Position numbers and translations under genes: made by a program. The notes below the pieces were generated by a model. That model was not told the origin of the DNA and made no database searches. It saw only the letters and a program-made list of their open reading frames with translations. 41,355 nucleotides of DNA from positions 1 to 41,355 of the forward strand of contig NZ_JACRWE010000013.1 in NCBI RefSeq assembly GCF_014323405.1, in the 5' to 3' direction. Below are positions 31,579 to 38,545 of this stretch, piece by piece (the first letter of the stretch is position 1; the number at the start of each line of letters is the position of its first letter). Origin of the DNA: Romboutsia faecis. Lineage in GTDB: Bacteria > Bacillota > Clostridia > Peptostreptococcales > Peptostreptococcaceae.

Positions 31579-31596
31579 TAGTTGTTTAGTCAACTA
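31579..31596 (+). promoter_or_regulatory. MarR operator O2 (between -10 and start codon)
   Basis: TAGTTGTTTAGTCAACTA has arms TAGTTG and CAACTA separated by six bases, matching O1. It lies just after the expected transcription start, a common operator position for MarR-family autorepressors. Confidence 0.72.
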
Positions 31597-31611
31597 ATAG
31601 AAGGTGATAAT

Positions 31612-32037
31612 ATGAATGAAAATAATAAATACATAGCCAAATATATTTCTCAAATACACAGAAAATCAAGAACATTCATGAATAGAGAAGTGGCAAAGTA
31701 TGATATTAAAGCAGGTCAACTTATGTTTTTACTTGATTTGTATATGCAAGATGGAAAGAGCCAAGAAGAAATTTCTAAGAAATTAGAAATAGATAAAGGA
31801 GCTACAACAAGAACCCTAAAAAACTTAGAAGAACAGGGTCTTATAACTAGAGTTAAAGATAATCATGATAAAAGGACTAATAGAATTTATTTAACAGAAA
31901 AATCTAAGGATGTTAAATATGATGTATTCAATCTAATTGGTCAATTACGCAATGAAGTAAGTAAAAGTTTAACTAATGAAGAAGAAGAGATATTGATAGA
32001 TCTACTTGAAAAAATATATATAAATATGAAAATATAA
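31612..32037 (+). CDS. MarR family transcriptional regulator
   Basis: This 141-residue winged-helix regulator has the MarR layout: N-terminal dimerisation helix (SQIHRKSRTFMNREVAKYDI), recognition region KSQEEISKKLEIDKGATTRTLKNLEEQGLI at about residues 50-80, the wing RVKDNHDKRTNRIYLTEK, and a C-terminal dimerisation helix. A TTG start at 31582 is in frame, but it lies in operator O2; GAAGGTGAT is well placed for the ATG at 31612. It precedes a MATE pump by 11 bases on the same transcript, so it probably represses itself and the pump and is released by a ligand, likely a pump substrate. Confidence 0.9.
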   Translation: MNENNKYIAKYISQIHRKSRTFMNREVAKYDIKAGQLMFLLDLYMQDGKSQEEISKKLEIDKGATTRTLKNLEEQGLITRVKDNHDKRTNRIYLTEKSKDVKYDVFNLIGQLRNEVSKSLTNEEEEILIDLLEKIYINMKI

Positions 32038-32048
32038 GGGGTGAAGCT

Positions 32049-33431
32049 ATGGATAATAAACAAAATATATTGGGTACAGAATCAATAGGAAAATTACTAT
32101 TAAAGTACTCACTACCAGCTATTATAGGAATGATGGTAAATGCGCTTTATAATGTTGTAGATAGGATGTTTATTGGAAACATACCAGGTGTTGGTCCAAT
32201 GGCTATAACAGGACTTGGAGTAGCAATGCCAATAATGACAATTATAATTGCTTTTGGAAGTCTTGTAGGTGTAGGATCAGCTACTAATGTATCTATAAGA
32301 TTGGGAGAAGGAAATAAGGATGAAGCAGAGAAAATCATAGGAAATGCAATATGTTTAGCAACAATAATAGGTGTTACACTATCTATACTGGGATTATTAC
32401 TATTAGATAAAATACTTATGACATTTGGGGCAAGTGAAGGTACTATTACTTATGCAAAATCATATATGAGTGTAATATTGATTGGAACAACATTCAGTAT
32501 AATGTCAATGATGTTTAGTAATTTAATAAGAGGCGATGGAAATCCAAGATTATCAGCTACAATAATGATTGTAGGGTGTGGTCTAAATATAGTGCTAGAT
32601 GCATTGTTTATATTTGGGTTTAATATGGGTATACAAGGAGCAGCGCTTGCTACTATAATATCTCAAATAACTTCATCAATGTTAGGGTTATCTTATTACT
32701 TAAGAGGAAAATCAAACGTAAAATTAAATAAGAAAAACTTAAAATTAAATATGAAAATTGTATCAGCAATATTTGCAATAGGTTGTGCACCTTTTGCAAT
32801 GCAACTAACTAACAGCTTAGTACAAGTAATATTTAATACCTCATTAAAAACATATGGTGGAGATTTATCAATAGGTGCAATGGCAACAATAAGTTCAATT
32901 AATATGATATTTGTAATGCCAGCTTTCGGATTTGTGCAAGGAATGCAACCTATAGTAGGATTTAACTATGGAGCTAAAAAATATGATAGAGCTAAGAAAA
33001 CTTTAAAAATTAGTCTAATATCAGCTACAGTTGTATTTTTAATGGGAGCTTTAGTAATACAATTAGCACCACAAGTTTTAGTAAGTATGTTTAATAAAGA
33101 CCAAGAGCTTATGAATATAACTATTGTGGGACTTAAAAAATATGCATTCGCTATGCCAATAGTAGGTATATCTATAGTTGGAAGTAATTTTATACAATCA
33201 ATAGGAAAAGCAAAGGTTGCTATGGTTTTAGGTTTATTAAGACAAGTTATAATATTAATACCAATGGTTATTATATTACCAAATTTCTTTGGTTTAAATG
33301 GAGTTTGGTTTGCACAACCAACTGCCGATATTGTTTCAGCAGTTATAACTGGTATAGTTTTAATTAAAGAAATTAAAAAGAACTTCTCAAATAATATAGA
33401 AGAATCACTTAAAGAAGCAAAAGCCATATAG
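32049..33431 (+). CDS. MATE family multidrug efflux transporter
   Basis: This 460-residue protein has about 12 hydrophobic spans. Family features include the opening LLKYSLPAIIGMMVNALYNVVDRMFIG, GLGVAMPIM, SATNVSIRLGEGNKDEAEKIIGNA, the MSMMFSNLIRGDGNPRLS segment typical of bacterial MATE proteins, and FVQGMQPIVGFNYGA in the second half. It likely exports cationic compounds in exchange for Na+ or H+. It is co-transcribed with the MarR regulator and followed by a strong terminator. The substrate cannot be predicted. Confidence 0.93.
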   Translation: MDNKQNILGTESIGKLLLKYSLPAIIGMMVNALYNVVDRMFIGNIPGVGPMAITGLGVAMPIMTIIIAFGSLVGVGSATNVSIRLGEGNKDEAEKIIGNAICLATIIGVTLSILGLLLLDKILMTFGASEGTITYAKSYMSVILIGTTFSIMSMMFSNLIRGDGNPRLSATIMIVGCGLNIVLDALFIFGFNMGIQGAALATIISQITSSMLGLSYYLRGKSNVKLNKKNLKLNMKIVSAIFAIGCAPFAMQLTNSLVQVIFNTSLKTYGGDLSIGAMATISSINMIFVMPAFGFVQGMQPIVGFNYGAKKYDRAKKTLKISLISATVVFLMGALVIQLAPQVLVSMFNKDQELMNITIVGLKKYAFAMPIVGISIVGSNFIQSIGKAKVAMVLGLLRQVIILIPMVIILPNFFGLNGVWFAQPTADIVSAVITGIVLIKEIKKNFSNNIEESLKEAKAI

Positions 33432-33458
33432 TATATACTAAATTAAAATAAAGGTAAA

Positions 33459-33492
33459 AGATGCTAGAATAATTAATTCTAGCATCTTTTTA
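33459..33492 (+). terminator. Terminator after the MATE gene
   Basis: A perfect 12-bp stem, AGATGCTAGAAT (33459-33470) with ATTCTAGCATCT (33476-33487), has loop AATTA and is followed by TTTTATTTTA. It ends the marR-MATE operon. Confidence 0.92.
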
Positions 33493-33605
33493 TTTTATGG
33501 AGTATTTTGTATTACAAAAACGACATGAAGTTACGGTTATTTATAACACGTTTTATTTATTAAAAAATAGTAGAATCATATTTATAATAATTTCTAATAA
33601 ATAAA

Positions 33606-33628
33606 CGTAGAGAAATCTACGGTTTTTT
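33606..33628 (+). terminator. Small GAAA-loop hairpin with T-run
   Basis: CGTAGA (33606-33611) pairs with TCTACG (33616-33621) around a GAAA tetraloop, followed by GGTTTTTTCT. It looks like a short intrinsic terminator, but no gene lies between the MATE terminator and this point. It could be a backup terminator or the end of a short transcript. Confidence 0.5.
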
Positions 33629-33642
33629 CTATATATTTCGTG

Positions 33643-33651
33643 TGCTATAAT
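33643..33651 (+). promoter_or_regulatory. Extended -10 element of the HxlR gene
   Basis: TGCTATAAT is a perfect extended -10, placed 34 bases before the start codon at 33685. No good -35 exists at 17 bases (TTTTTT at 33623-33628), which is usual for extended -10 promoters. Confidence 0.6.
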
Positions 33652-33684
33652 TTATAACTAAATTAATAAATAGAGGAGGCCTAT

Positions 33685-34020
33685 ATGCATTATAATATAG
33701 ATGAAATTATATATGAATGTCCTGTAGAGGCATTATCTAATATTTTAGGGAAAAAGTGGGTAGCTACGATAATATGGGAATTACAAGAGAATAGAATGAG
33801 ATTTGGAGAATTACAAAGAGCTGTAGAAGGATGTACTAAAAAAATGCTTATACAGCAGCTAGATTTATTGATAAATAATGATATTGTAATAAATGAAAAG
33901 AAAGCAATTAATAATTCAGTAGAATCTACTTATTATCTAAGTGAAGCTGGACTTAAATTACTTCCTATTATGGAAACCATGATATCATGGAGTAATAAAA
34001 ATCTTTCTTGTGATAAATAG
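33685..34020 (+). CDS. HxlR family transcriptional regulator
   Basis: This 111-residue winged-helix protein has the HxlR features: an N-terminal cysteine before the DNA-binding domain (YECPVEALSNILGKKWVATIIWEL), then RFGELQRAVEGCTKKMLIQQLDLLINNDIV, a wing with VESTYYLSEAGLKLLPIM, and a C-terminal helix. Members often sense thiol-reactive or aldehyde stress through the conserved cysteine; here Cys13 is the candidate. GAGGAGG precedes the ATG. No adjacent gene is an obvious target: the MATE operon upstream has its own MarR, and the gene downstream is an L,D-transpeptidase. Confidence 0.88.
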   Translation: MHYNIDEIIYECPVEALSNILGKKWVATIIWELQENRMRFGELQRAVEGCTKKMLIQQLDLLINNDIVINEKKAINNSVESTYYLSEAGLKLLPIMETMISWSNKNLSCDK

Positions 34021-34193
34021 ATACAGTATCCACAAAATAAAATATGGAAGTTATAATGGAATGATTCGTTCTGGTATGATTTCTTATACAAAGGTATATC
34101 ACCATTTCATATTAAGTGTAATAAAATAAATAAACTAGATCAATTTAGAAAATTTACCAAATTTAAAGAGTAACTCAAAGAGGTGAATTATAT

Positions 34194-34664
34194 ATGAGAA
34201 ATATAAAAAGCAATCGTCAATTAGACTATTCTAAATTTGATACTGATATGACGGCATTTGTAAATGATAATAATATTAAAAGCCCAAGTGATTACTTAAT
34301 AGTTACTTCTATTAAAGAGAGGATTACTTATATATTTGAAAAAGAAGGTGAGATGTGGGTACTGATATATAGATGGAGCTGTACTGTAGGAAAACCATCA
34401 ACGCCTACTATAAAGGGAGTATTTGCTGTAGGTGTAAAATATCCAGCTATAACATCAGAAGGAAGTAAAGTTTCTGCAAAGTATGCTACAAATATTGTAG
34501 GAGAATATTTTTATCATTCAATACTATATGACTTAACAGGGACATATATATATGATGGAAGATTAGGAGTAGCAATAAGTCATGGATGTATAAGACTGGA
34601 TACAAATAATGCTAGGTGGATTTTTAATAGTGTACCCGAAGGTACTACTATAGTTATTAACTAA
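34194..34664 (+). CDS. L,D-transpeptidase (YkuD) domain protein without visible signal peptide
   Basis: This 156-residue protein has the YkuD catalytic motif: GEYFYHSILYD with an upstream histidine, then ISHGCIRLDTNNARWIF with Cys132 as the nucleophile. L,D-transpeptidases form 3-3 peptidoglycan cross-links, which are abundant in C. difficile-like species, and act outside the membrane. This protein starts MRNIKSNRQLDYSKFDTD with no signal peptide or membrane anchor, and AGAGGTGAA supports this start. Either it is exported in another way, has an intracellular role, or is a shortened copy. An open but startless frame just upstream (34057-34170) is noted separately. Confidence 0.85.
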   Translation: MRNIKSNRQLDYSKFDTDMTAFVNDNNIKSPSDYLIVTSIKERITYIFEKEGEMWVLIYRWSCTVGKPSTPTIKGVFAVGVKYPAITSEGSKVSAKYATNIVGEYFYHSILYDLTGTYIYDGRLGVAISHGCIRLDTNNARWIFNSVPEGTTIVIN

Positions 34665-34774
34665 TTATTTTTAAAATACATGGAATGATGTAGATAAAAT
34701 GATAGTTATATCAAGAGATAAAGATAGAGATATATTTTAGATAAGGATCGATAATATAGTTAGATGAACTTGAT

Positions 34775-34820
34775 ACAAATAATAAAGGAACAACATTAAA
34801 GTTGTTCCTTTATTATTTGT
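34775..34820. terminator. Bidirectional terminator between convergent genes
   Basis: A perfect 20-bp stem (34775-34794 with 34801-34820) has loop ATTAAA. The outer part of each arm is A- or T-rich, giving a U-rich 3' half in both directions. It separates the L,D-transpeptidase gene (+) from alr (-), whose stop lies 55 bases to the right. Confidence 0.9.
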
Positions 34821-34874
34821 ATATATGATTATGCAATATAATTTTTATATACTGTACAATCTGTAATAAACGTA

Positions 34875-36029
34875 TTAATATAATAGATTACGATCTATAT
34901 ATTTGCTATCTTGTGTTATATAAACCCTATTTACTCTTTTAGTGATGCAACAAAGTATTTCATGGTCTATTGTACCCATCTTGTGTGATATATCACCTAT
35001 TCTTATACCATCTATATCACCTATCAAGATAGCTTCATCTTCCATATTTATATCAAAATTATTTGGAATTTCAACCATAACTTGATCCATACATATTCTT
35101 CCTACTATGTTTAATAACTTACCATTTATAAATACTTGAGGATTTTTTTGAGTTCTAGGAAAACCATCAGCATAACCAACAGGCAGTGTAGCTATTCTAG
35201 TATCTTTATTTACTGTATATGTTCCTGCATAACTAATACTAGTTCCCTTATCTATAGTCTTTATGTTACTAACTATAGTTTTTAATTCTAAAGCCATTTT
35301 TAGCTTTATATCTCTACTGACTTCATATGATGGATAAGGACCATATAAAGATATCCCTAATCTAACCATATTGAAATCACATTCTCTTAAATCTAAAATT
35401 GCAGCACTATTTGATACGTGTTTTATAGGAACATTTAAATTAGATTCTTCTAATGAATTTATAACTATATTGTATTTATTTACTTGCTCATAAGTAGAAT
35501 ATTTATTTTTCTCATCTGATTTTGCAAAGTGAGTATAAATACCCTCTATTATTAAATTTTCTAAGGTAAATATTTTCTTTATATCTGATATAGATTGTTC
35601 GTTGACTAAAAAGCCTATTCTGCTCATACCAGTATCAAGCTTTATATGAATATAAGCTTTTCTATTACTTAATTTAGCTAATTCATTTATTTTTAAAGCC
35701 ATTTCTAAAGAGTATACAGTAATTCTTATATTGCTATCTATTGCACTTTGTATTTTAGCTGTATCTGTATACCCCATACATAAAATAGGCTTTCTAATAC
35801 CTGCTTTTACAAGTTCTAAACCTTCTTCTAATCTAGCTACTGAGAAAAAATCAACATTTTCTTCTGTGTCTAAAAATTTAGATACTTCAACAGCCCCATG
35901 GCCATAAGCATCTGCTTTTACAACGCAACATAACATAGTATCTTTATCCAAAGCTTTTTTTACACTATCTACATTAAATTTTATATTTTCTAAATTTATC
36001 TCAGCCCATGTGCTTGATTTTATATTCAT
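34875..36029 (-). CDS. alr: Alanine racemase
   Basis: Alr is a PLP enzyme that interconverts L- and D-alanine for peptidoglycan. The 384-residue protein has Lys38 in VVKADAYGHGA as the PLP lysine and Tyr267 in ISYAGTYTV as the opposite catalytic base. It also has HIKLDTGMSRIGF, ATLPVGYADGF and GRICMDQVMVEI. The first possible ATG (36053) has no ribosome-binding site; the second (36029) has AGAGGT about 10 bases upstream and is preferred. It is the only gene on the minus strand and faces away from a XRE-cupin regulator across 244 bases, so that regulator may control it. Confidence 0.95.
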   Translation of the reverse strand: MNIKSSTWAEINLENIKFNVDSVKKALDKDTMLCCVVKADAYGHGAVEVSKFLDTEENVDFFSVARLEEGLELVKAGIRKPILCMGYTDTAKIQSAIDSNIRITVYSLEMALKINELAKLSNRKAYIHIKLDTGMSRIGFLVNEQSISDIKKIFTLENLIIEGIYTHFAKSDEKNKYSTYEQVNKYNIVINSLEESNLNVPIKHVSNSAAILDLRECDFNMVRLGISLYGPYPSYEVSRDIKLKMALELKTIVSNIKTIDKGTSISYAGTYTVNKDTRIATLPVGYADGFPRTQKNPQVFINGKLLNIVGRICMDQVMVEIPNNFDINMEDEAILIGDIDGIRIGDISHKMGTIDHEILCCITKRVNRVYITQDSKYIDRNLLY

Positions 36030-36196
36030 TATAAAATGTACCTCTACTTTCATTATAAACTATATCATTCTAAATTAAATTATATTTAATTATATATATA
36101 AAAAATAAATAATTTTTAATTAATACTAACATTTTTTATATAGAGAGTCAATTATATTTAATTTTAAATGAAAAAAATAAATGTAATTTAATAAAA

Positions 36197-36225
36197 TTGC
36201 GTAATATAATTCATATTGATATAAT
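36197..36225 (+). promoter_or_regulatory. Promoter of the XRE-cupin regulator gene
   Basis: A -35 element TTGCGT (36197-36202), 17 bases, and an extended -10 TGATATAAT (36217-36225) lie about 48 bases before the start codon. The rest of the alr-regulator divergent region (36054-36196) is extremely AT-rich; ATTATA at 36079-36084 may be a minus-strand -10 for alr, but its -35 is poor. Confidence 0.6.
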
Positions 36226-36273
36226 AATTTATTAGATAATAATAAAAATATATAATAATGAGGTAGCTTGTAA

Positions 36274-36828
36274 ATGAATGAGGTAGATATATCAAAAAAT
36301 ATTACTGAGTATAGAAAAAGAAAAAAGATGACTATTAAAGAGTTGGCTAATTTAACAGGGGTTACTCCATCTTTACTTAGCCAAATAGAAAAGGGAAGTG
36401 CTAATCCTTCTATTAATACGTTAAAACAAATTTCTAGTGTTTTAGATGTACCATTATTTAATTTTTTCATAAGTGATGTACCGACAGAAAGTTTAGTAGT
36501 TAGGAAAGATAGTCGTAAAAAAATAATGTTTCCTGAAGATGATAGTTTTGCATATGAATTATTAACTCCAAATTCAAAAGGAGAAATAGAATTAATGCTT
36601 ATGAAAATACCTCCACAAGGAGCTTCTTCAAAAGAACAATTTAGTCATAAGGGAGAAGAGGTTGCCTATGTAATAAAAGGAGATGTACGACTTCATTTAA
36701 TGAATAGTGTAATTGAACTAAATTCTGGAGATAGCGTTAAAATACCACCACATTCAAGTCATAAGTGGGAAAATGTTGGGAATTGCGACTGTGAAGTTAT
36801 ATTTGCAGTAACCCCACCTTCATTCTAA
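36274..36828 (+). CDS. XRE-family regulator with C-terminal cupin domain
   Basis: This 184-residue protein combines an N-terminal helix-turn-helix (about residues 8-65: ITEYRKRKKMTIKELANLTGVTPSLLSQIEKGSANPSINTLKQISSVLDV) with a cupin sensor domain (about 105-180: FSHKGEEVAYVIKGDVRLHL, ELNSGDSVKIPPHSSHKWENVG). Proteins of this build often sense small metabolites and control adjacent genes. It is divergent from alr, which makes alr or D-alanine metabolism a candidate target; this is inference from position. A short GAGGT at 36261-36265 serves as a ribosome-binding site. Confidence 0.9.
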   Translation: MNEVDISKNITEYRKRKKMTIKELANLTGVTPSLLSQIEKGSANPSINTLKQISSVLDVPLFNFFISDVPTESLVVRKDSRKKIMFPEDDSFAYELLTPNSKGEIELMLMKIPPQGASSKEQFSHKGEEVAYVIKGDVRLHLMNSVIELNSGDSVKIPPHSSHKWENVGNCDCEVIFAVTPPSF

Positions 36829-36854
36829 AATTTCAATAATGTATTTATATTTCG

Positions 36855-36889
36855 AACTGCTTTTTTATTAAATAGAAAAGTAGTTTTTA
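36855..36889 (+). terminator. Terminator after the XRE-cupin gene
   Basis: The stem pairs AACTGCTTTT (36855-36864) with AAAAGTAGTT (36876-36885), with one G-U pair, followed by TTTATTTA. It ends the regulator transcript. Confidence 0.75.
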
Positions 36890-36994
36890 TTTAAAGATTT
36901 ATTTTATTAAGATTTTATGAAAGAACTTATATTCAATCAAGAAGAGTGTAAATAAAATATGTTTAAATTTAATAAAATATAAATAGAATAGGTG

Positions 36995-37000
36995 TATAAT
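36995..37000 (+). promoter_or_regulatory. Putative -10 element of the AIM24-family gene
   Basis: TATAAT lies 53 bases before the start codon at 37054, preceded by GGTG. No convincing -35 is found at 16-18 bases. Support is therefore only moderate. Confidence 0.4.
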
Positions 37001-37053
37001 GAGAGGGTAAAGTTATATCATATATTACATTGTTTTTAATAAAGGAGATAAGT

Positions 37054-37887
37054 ATGAGTACATTAGATGAAAAGATAAAATTAATAGATAACATAAAATA
37101 TGATGACGTAGAGTTTGAAGTGATTTCTTATAATAACCTAGAAGGTGCTCAAAGTATAGAAACTGCAATGGGGCTATTCTTTGCAGAACAAGCTGGATTA
37201 AAAATGAAGCAAGTAAGAATCAGATTAAATAATAGTTCAGTAAAAACTGAAGCAGGAGCTCTTTATTACTACAAAGGTAAGATAGAATCTAAGAGTAACA
37301 TTGGTGGAGTTGGGGGATTGTTTAAAAAAGCTGTATCGGGAACAATTACTAATGAAAGTGCTATAAAACCAACATATACAGGGACTGGAGAGATATTATT
37401 AGAACCATCATATAAGCATTATATAATGATGGAATTATCAAATGAAAGTATTATAGTGGATAAAGGTATGTTTTATTGTTGCTCTGAAGATATAAATATT
37501 AAAGGTGTTGCACAAAAGAATATATCATCAACTCTTTTAGGAGGAGAAGGTTTTTTCCAAGTACAATTATCAGGAACTGGAATAATTGTTTTAGAGTGTA
37601 ATGTACCTAAGGAAGAGATAGTCGAGTGTAAAATTTCTAGAGGTGAAGAATTAAAGGTAGATGGAAACTTTGCAATAGCTAGAACTAGTGGAGTTAATTT
37701 CTCAGTTACAAAATCAGATAAAAGCTTATTTGGATCAGCGATAAATGGAGAAGGATTCTTAAATACATTTACAGGTGAAGGTATAGTTTGGATAGCTCCA
37801 ACTCAGCCTATGTATGAAAAAATGAATTACGGTCTTCCGACTAACAATAATTCTATGGATAATCATACATCTCGTCAAAGAGGTTAA
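37054..37887 (+). CDS. AIM24 / TIGR00266 family protein
   Basis: This 277-residue protein belongs to the AIM24 family (formerly DUF124), a beta-rich fold widespread in bacteria with no agreed enzymatic function. Visible family features are GLFFAEQAGLKMKQVRIRL, the GGVGGLFKKAVSGTITNES segment, YTGTGEILLEPSYKHYI, GGEGFFQVQLSGTGIIVLE, and LNTFTGEGIVWIAPTQP near the C-terminus. No signal peptide or membrane span is seen. An ORF start at 37030 exists, but AAAGGAG (37041-37047) sets the ATG at 37054. It is a single-gene unit between two terminators. Confidence 0.85.
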   Translation: MSTLDEKIKLIDNIKYDDVEFEVISYNNLEGAQSIETAMGLFFAEQAGLKMKQVRIRLNNSSVKTEAGALYYYKGKIESKSNIGGVGGLFKKAVSGTITNESAIKPTYTGTGEILLEPSYKHYIMMELSNESIIVDKGMFYCCSEDINIKGVAQKNISSTLLGGEGFFQVQLSGTGIIVLECNVPKEEIVECKISRGEELKVDGNFAIARTSGVNFSVTKSDKSLFGSAINGEGFLNTFTGEGIVWIAPTQPMYEKMNYGLPTNNNSMDNHTSRQRG

Positions 37888-37943
37888 ATATATAAATTAT
37901 AAGAAAGATGAAAAATAATACATATAAGTTTAAATTATTGTTG

Positions 37944-37977
37944 ACCTGTGTGATATACACAGGTTTATTATTTTTAT
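37944..37977 (+). terminator. Terminator after the AIM24-family gene
   Basis: A perfect 8-bp stem, ACCTGTGT (37944-37951) with ACACAGGT (37957-37964), has loop GATAT and is followed by TTATTATTTTTAT. Confidence 0.85.
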
Positions 37978-38011
37978 ATAAAAAGTGAGTCTTATTAAGG
38001 AGTAAATAGCT

Positions 38012-38479
38012 ATGAATCTAGAATTTAAAAAAATTAATAAAAATAATTATGACGAAGTATTAAAGCTACATGTATCTAAGGAGCAAATAGGATATATAGA
38101 ATCGATTGAAGATTGCCTAGAAGAAGCAAAACAGTGTTCTTTATGGAGGCCAATTTCAATATATGATGGGGAGATTCCAGTAGGTTTTGCAATGTATGGA
38201 TTGTTTTTAAATGAAGGTGAATGTGGAAGAGTGTGGTTAGATAGGATAATGATTGGAGATAAGTATCAAGGAAAGGGATATGGAAAAGCTTGTATGAAGC
38301 TTTTAATAAAAAGGCTTTATAAAGAATATGCGCATAAAACTATATATTTAAGTGTTTATGATGATAATGTAAGTGCAATTCAACTATATAAAAAAATTGG
38401 ATTTCAATTTAATGGAGAAGTCGATACTAATGGGGAAAAAGTAATGGAGATAGATTTAAATAATATAGAATATTTATAA
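38012..38479 (+). CDS. GNAT acetyltransferase, BltD-like (probable spermine/spermidine N-acetyltransferase)
   Basis: This 155-residue GNAT enzyme has the acetyl-CoA site DRIMIGDKYQGKGYGKACMK (Q-G-K-G-Y-G loop near residues 90-95) and the C-terminal IYLSVYDDNVSAIQLYKKIGFQFNGE segment. From memory its overall pattern (LHVSKEQIGYIESIEDCLEEAK, VGFAMYGLF, GRVWLDR, NGEKVME) follows Bacillus subtilis BltD, a spermine/spermidine acetyltransferase. In B. subtilis that gene follows the Blt pump; here no pump is adjacent, though a MATE pump lies about 5 kb upstream. An AAGGAG ribosome-binding site precedes the ATG. It is a single-gene unit. Confidence 0.85.
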   Translation: MNLEFKKINKNNYDEVLKLHVSKEQIGYIESIEDCLEEAKQCSLWRPISIYDGEIPVGFAMYGLFLNEGECGRVWLDRIMIGDKYQGKGYGKACMKLLIKRLYKEYAHKTIYLSVYDDNVSAIQLYKKIGFQFNGEVDTNGEKVMEIDLNNIEYL

Positions 38480-38490
38480 ATCTAGTATTT

Positions 38491-38518
38491 AAAAAGTATC
38501 AATATGATACTTTTTTTT
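38491..38518 (+). terminator. Terminator after the acetyltransferase gene
   Basis: The stem pairs AAAAAGTATCA (38491-38501) with TGATACTTTTT (38505-38515), with a three-base loop and further T residues. It ends 28 bases before the next start codon, so the antiporter gene may rely on read-through or on a promoter overlapping this hairpin. Confidence 0.88.
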
Positions 38519-38545
38519 ATATAAATAAATAAGGGGGTATAGCTT

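Noticed and set aside
34698..34739. Short frame MIVISRDKDRDIF between the L,D-transpeptidase gene and the bidirectional terminator
   Set aside because: No ribosome-binding site and only 13 codons in AT-rich DNA; most likely chance.
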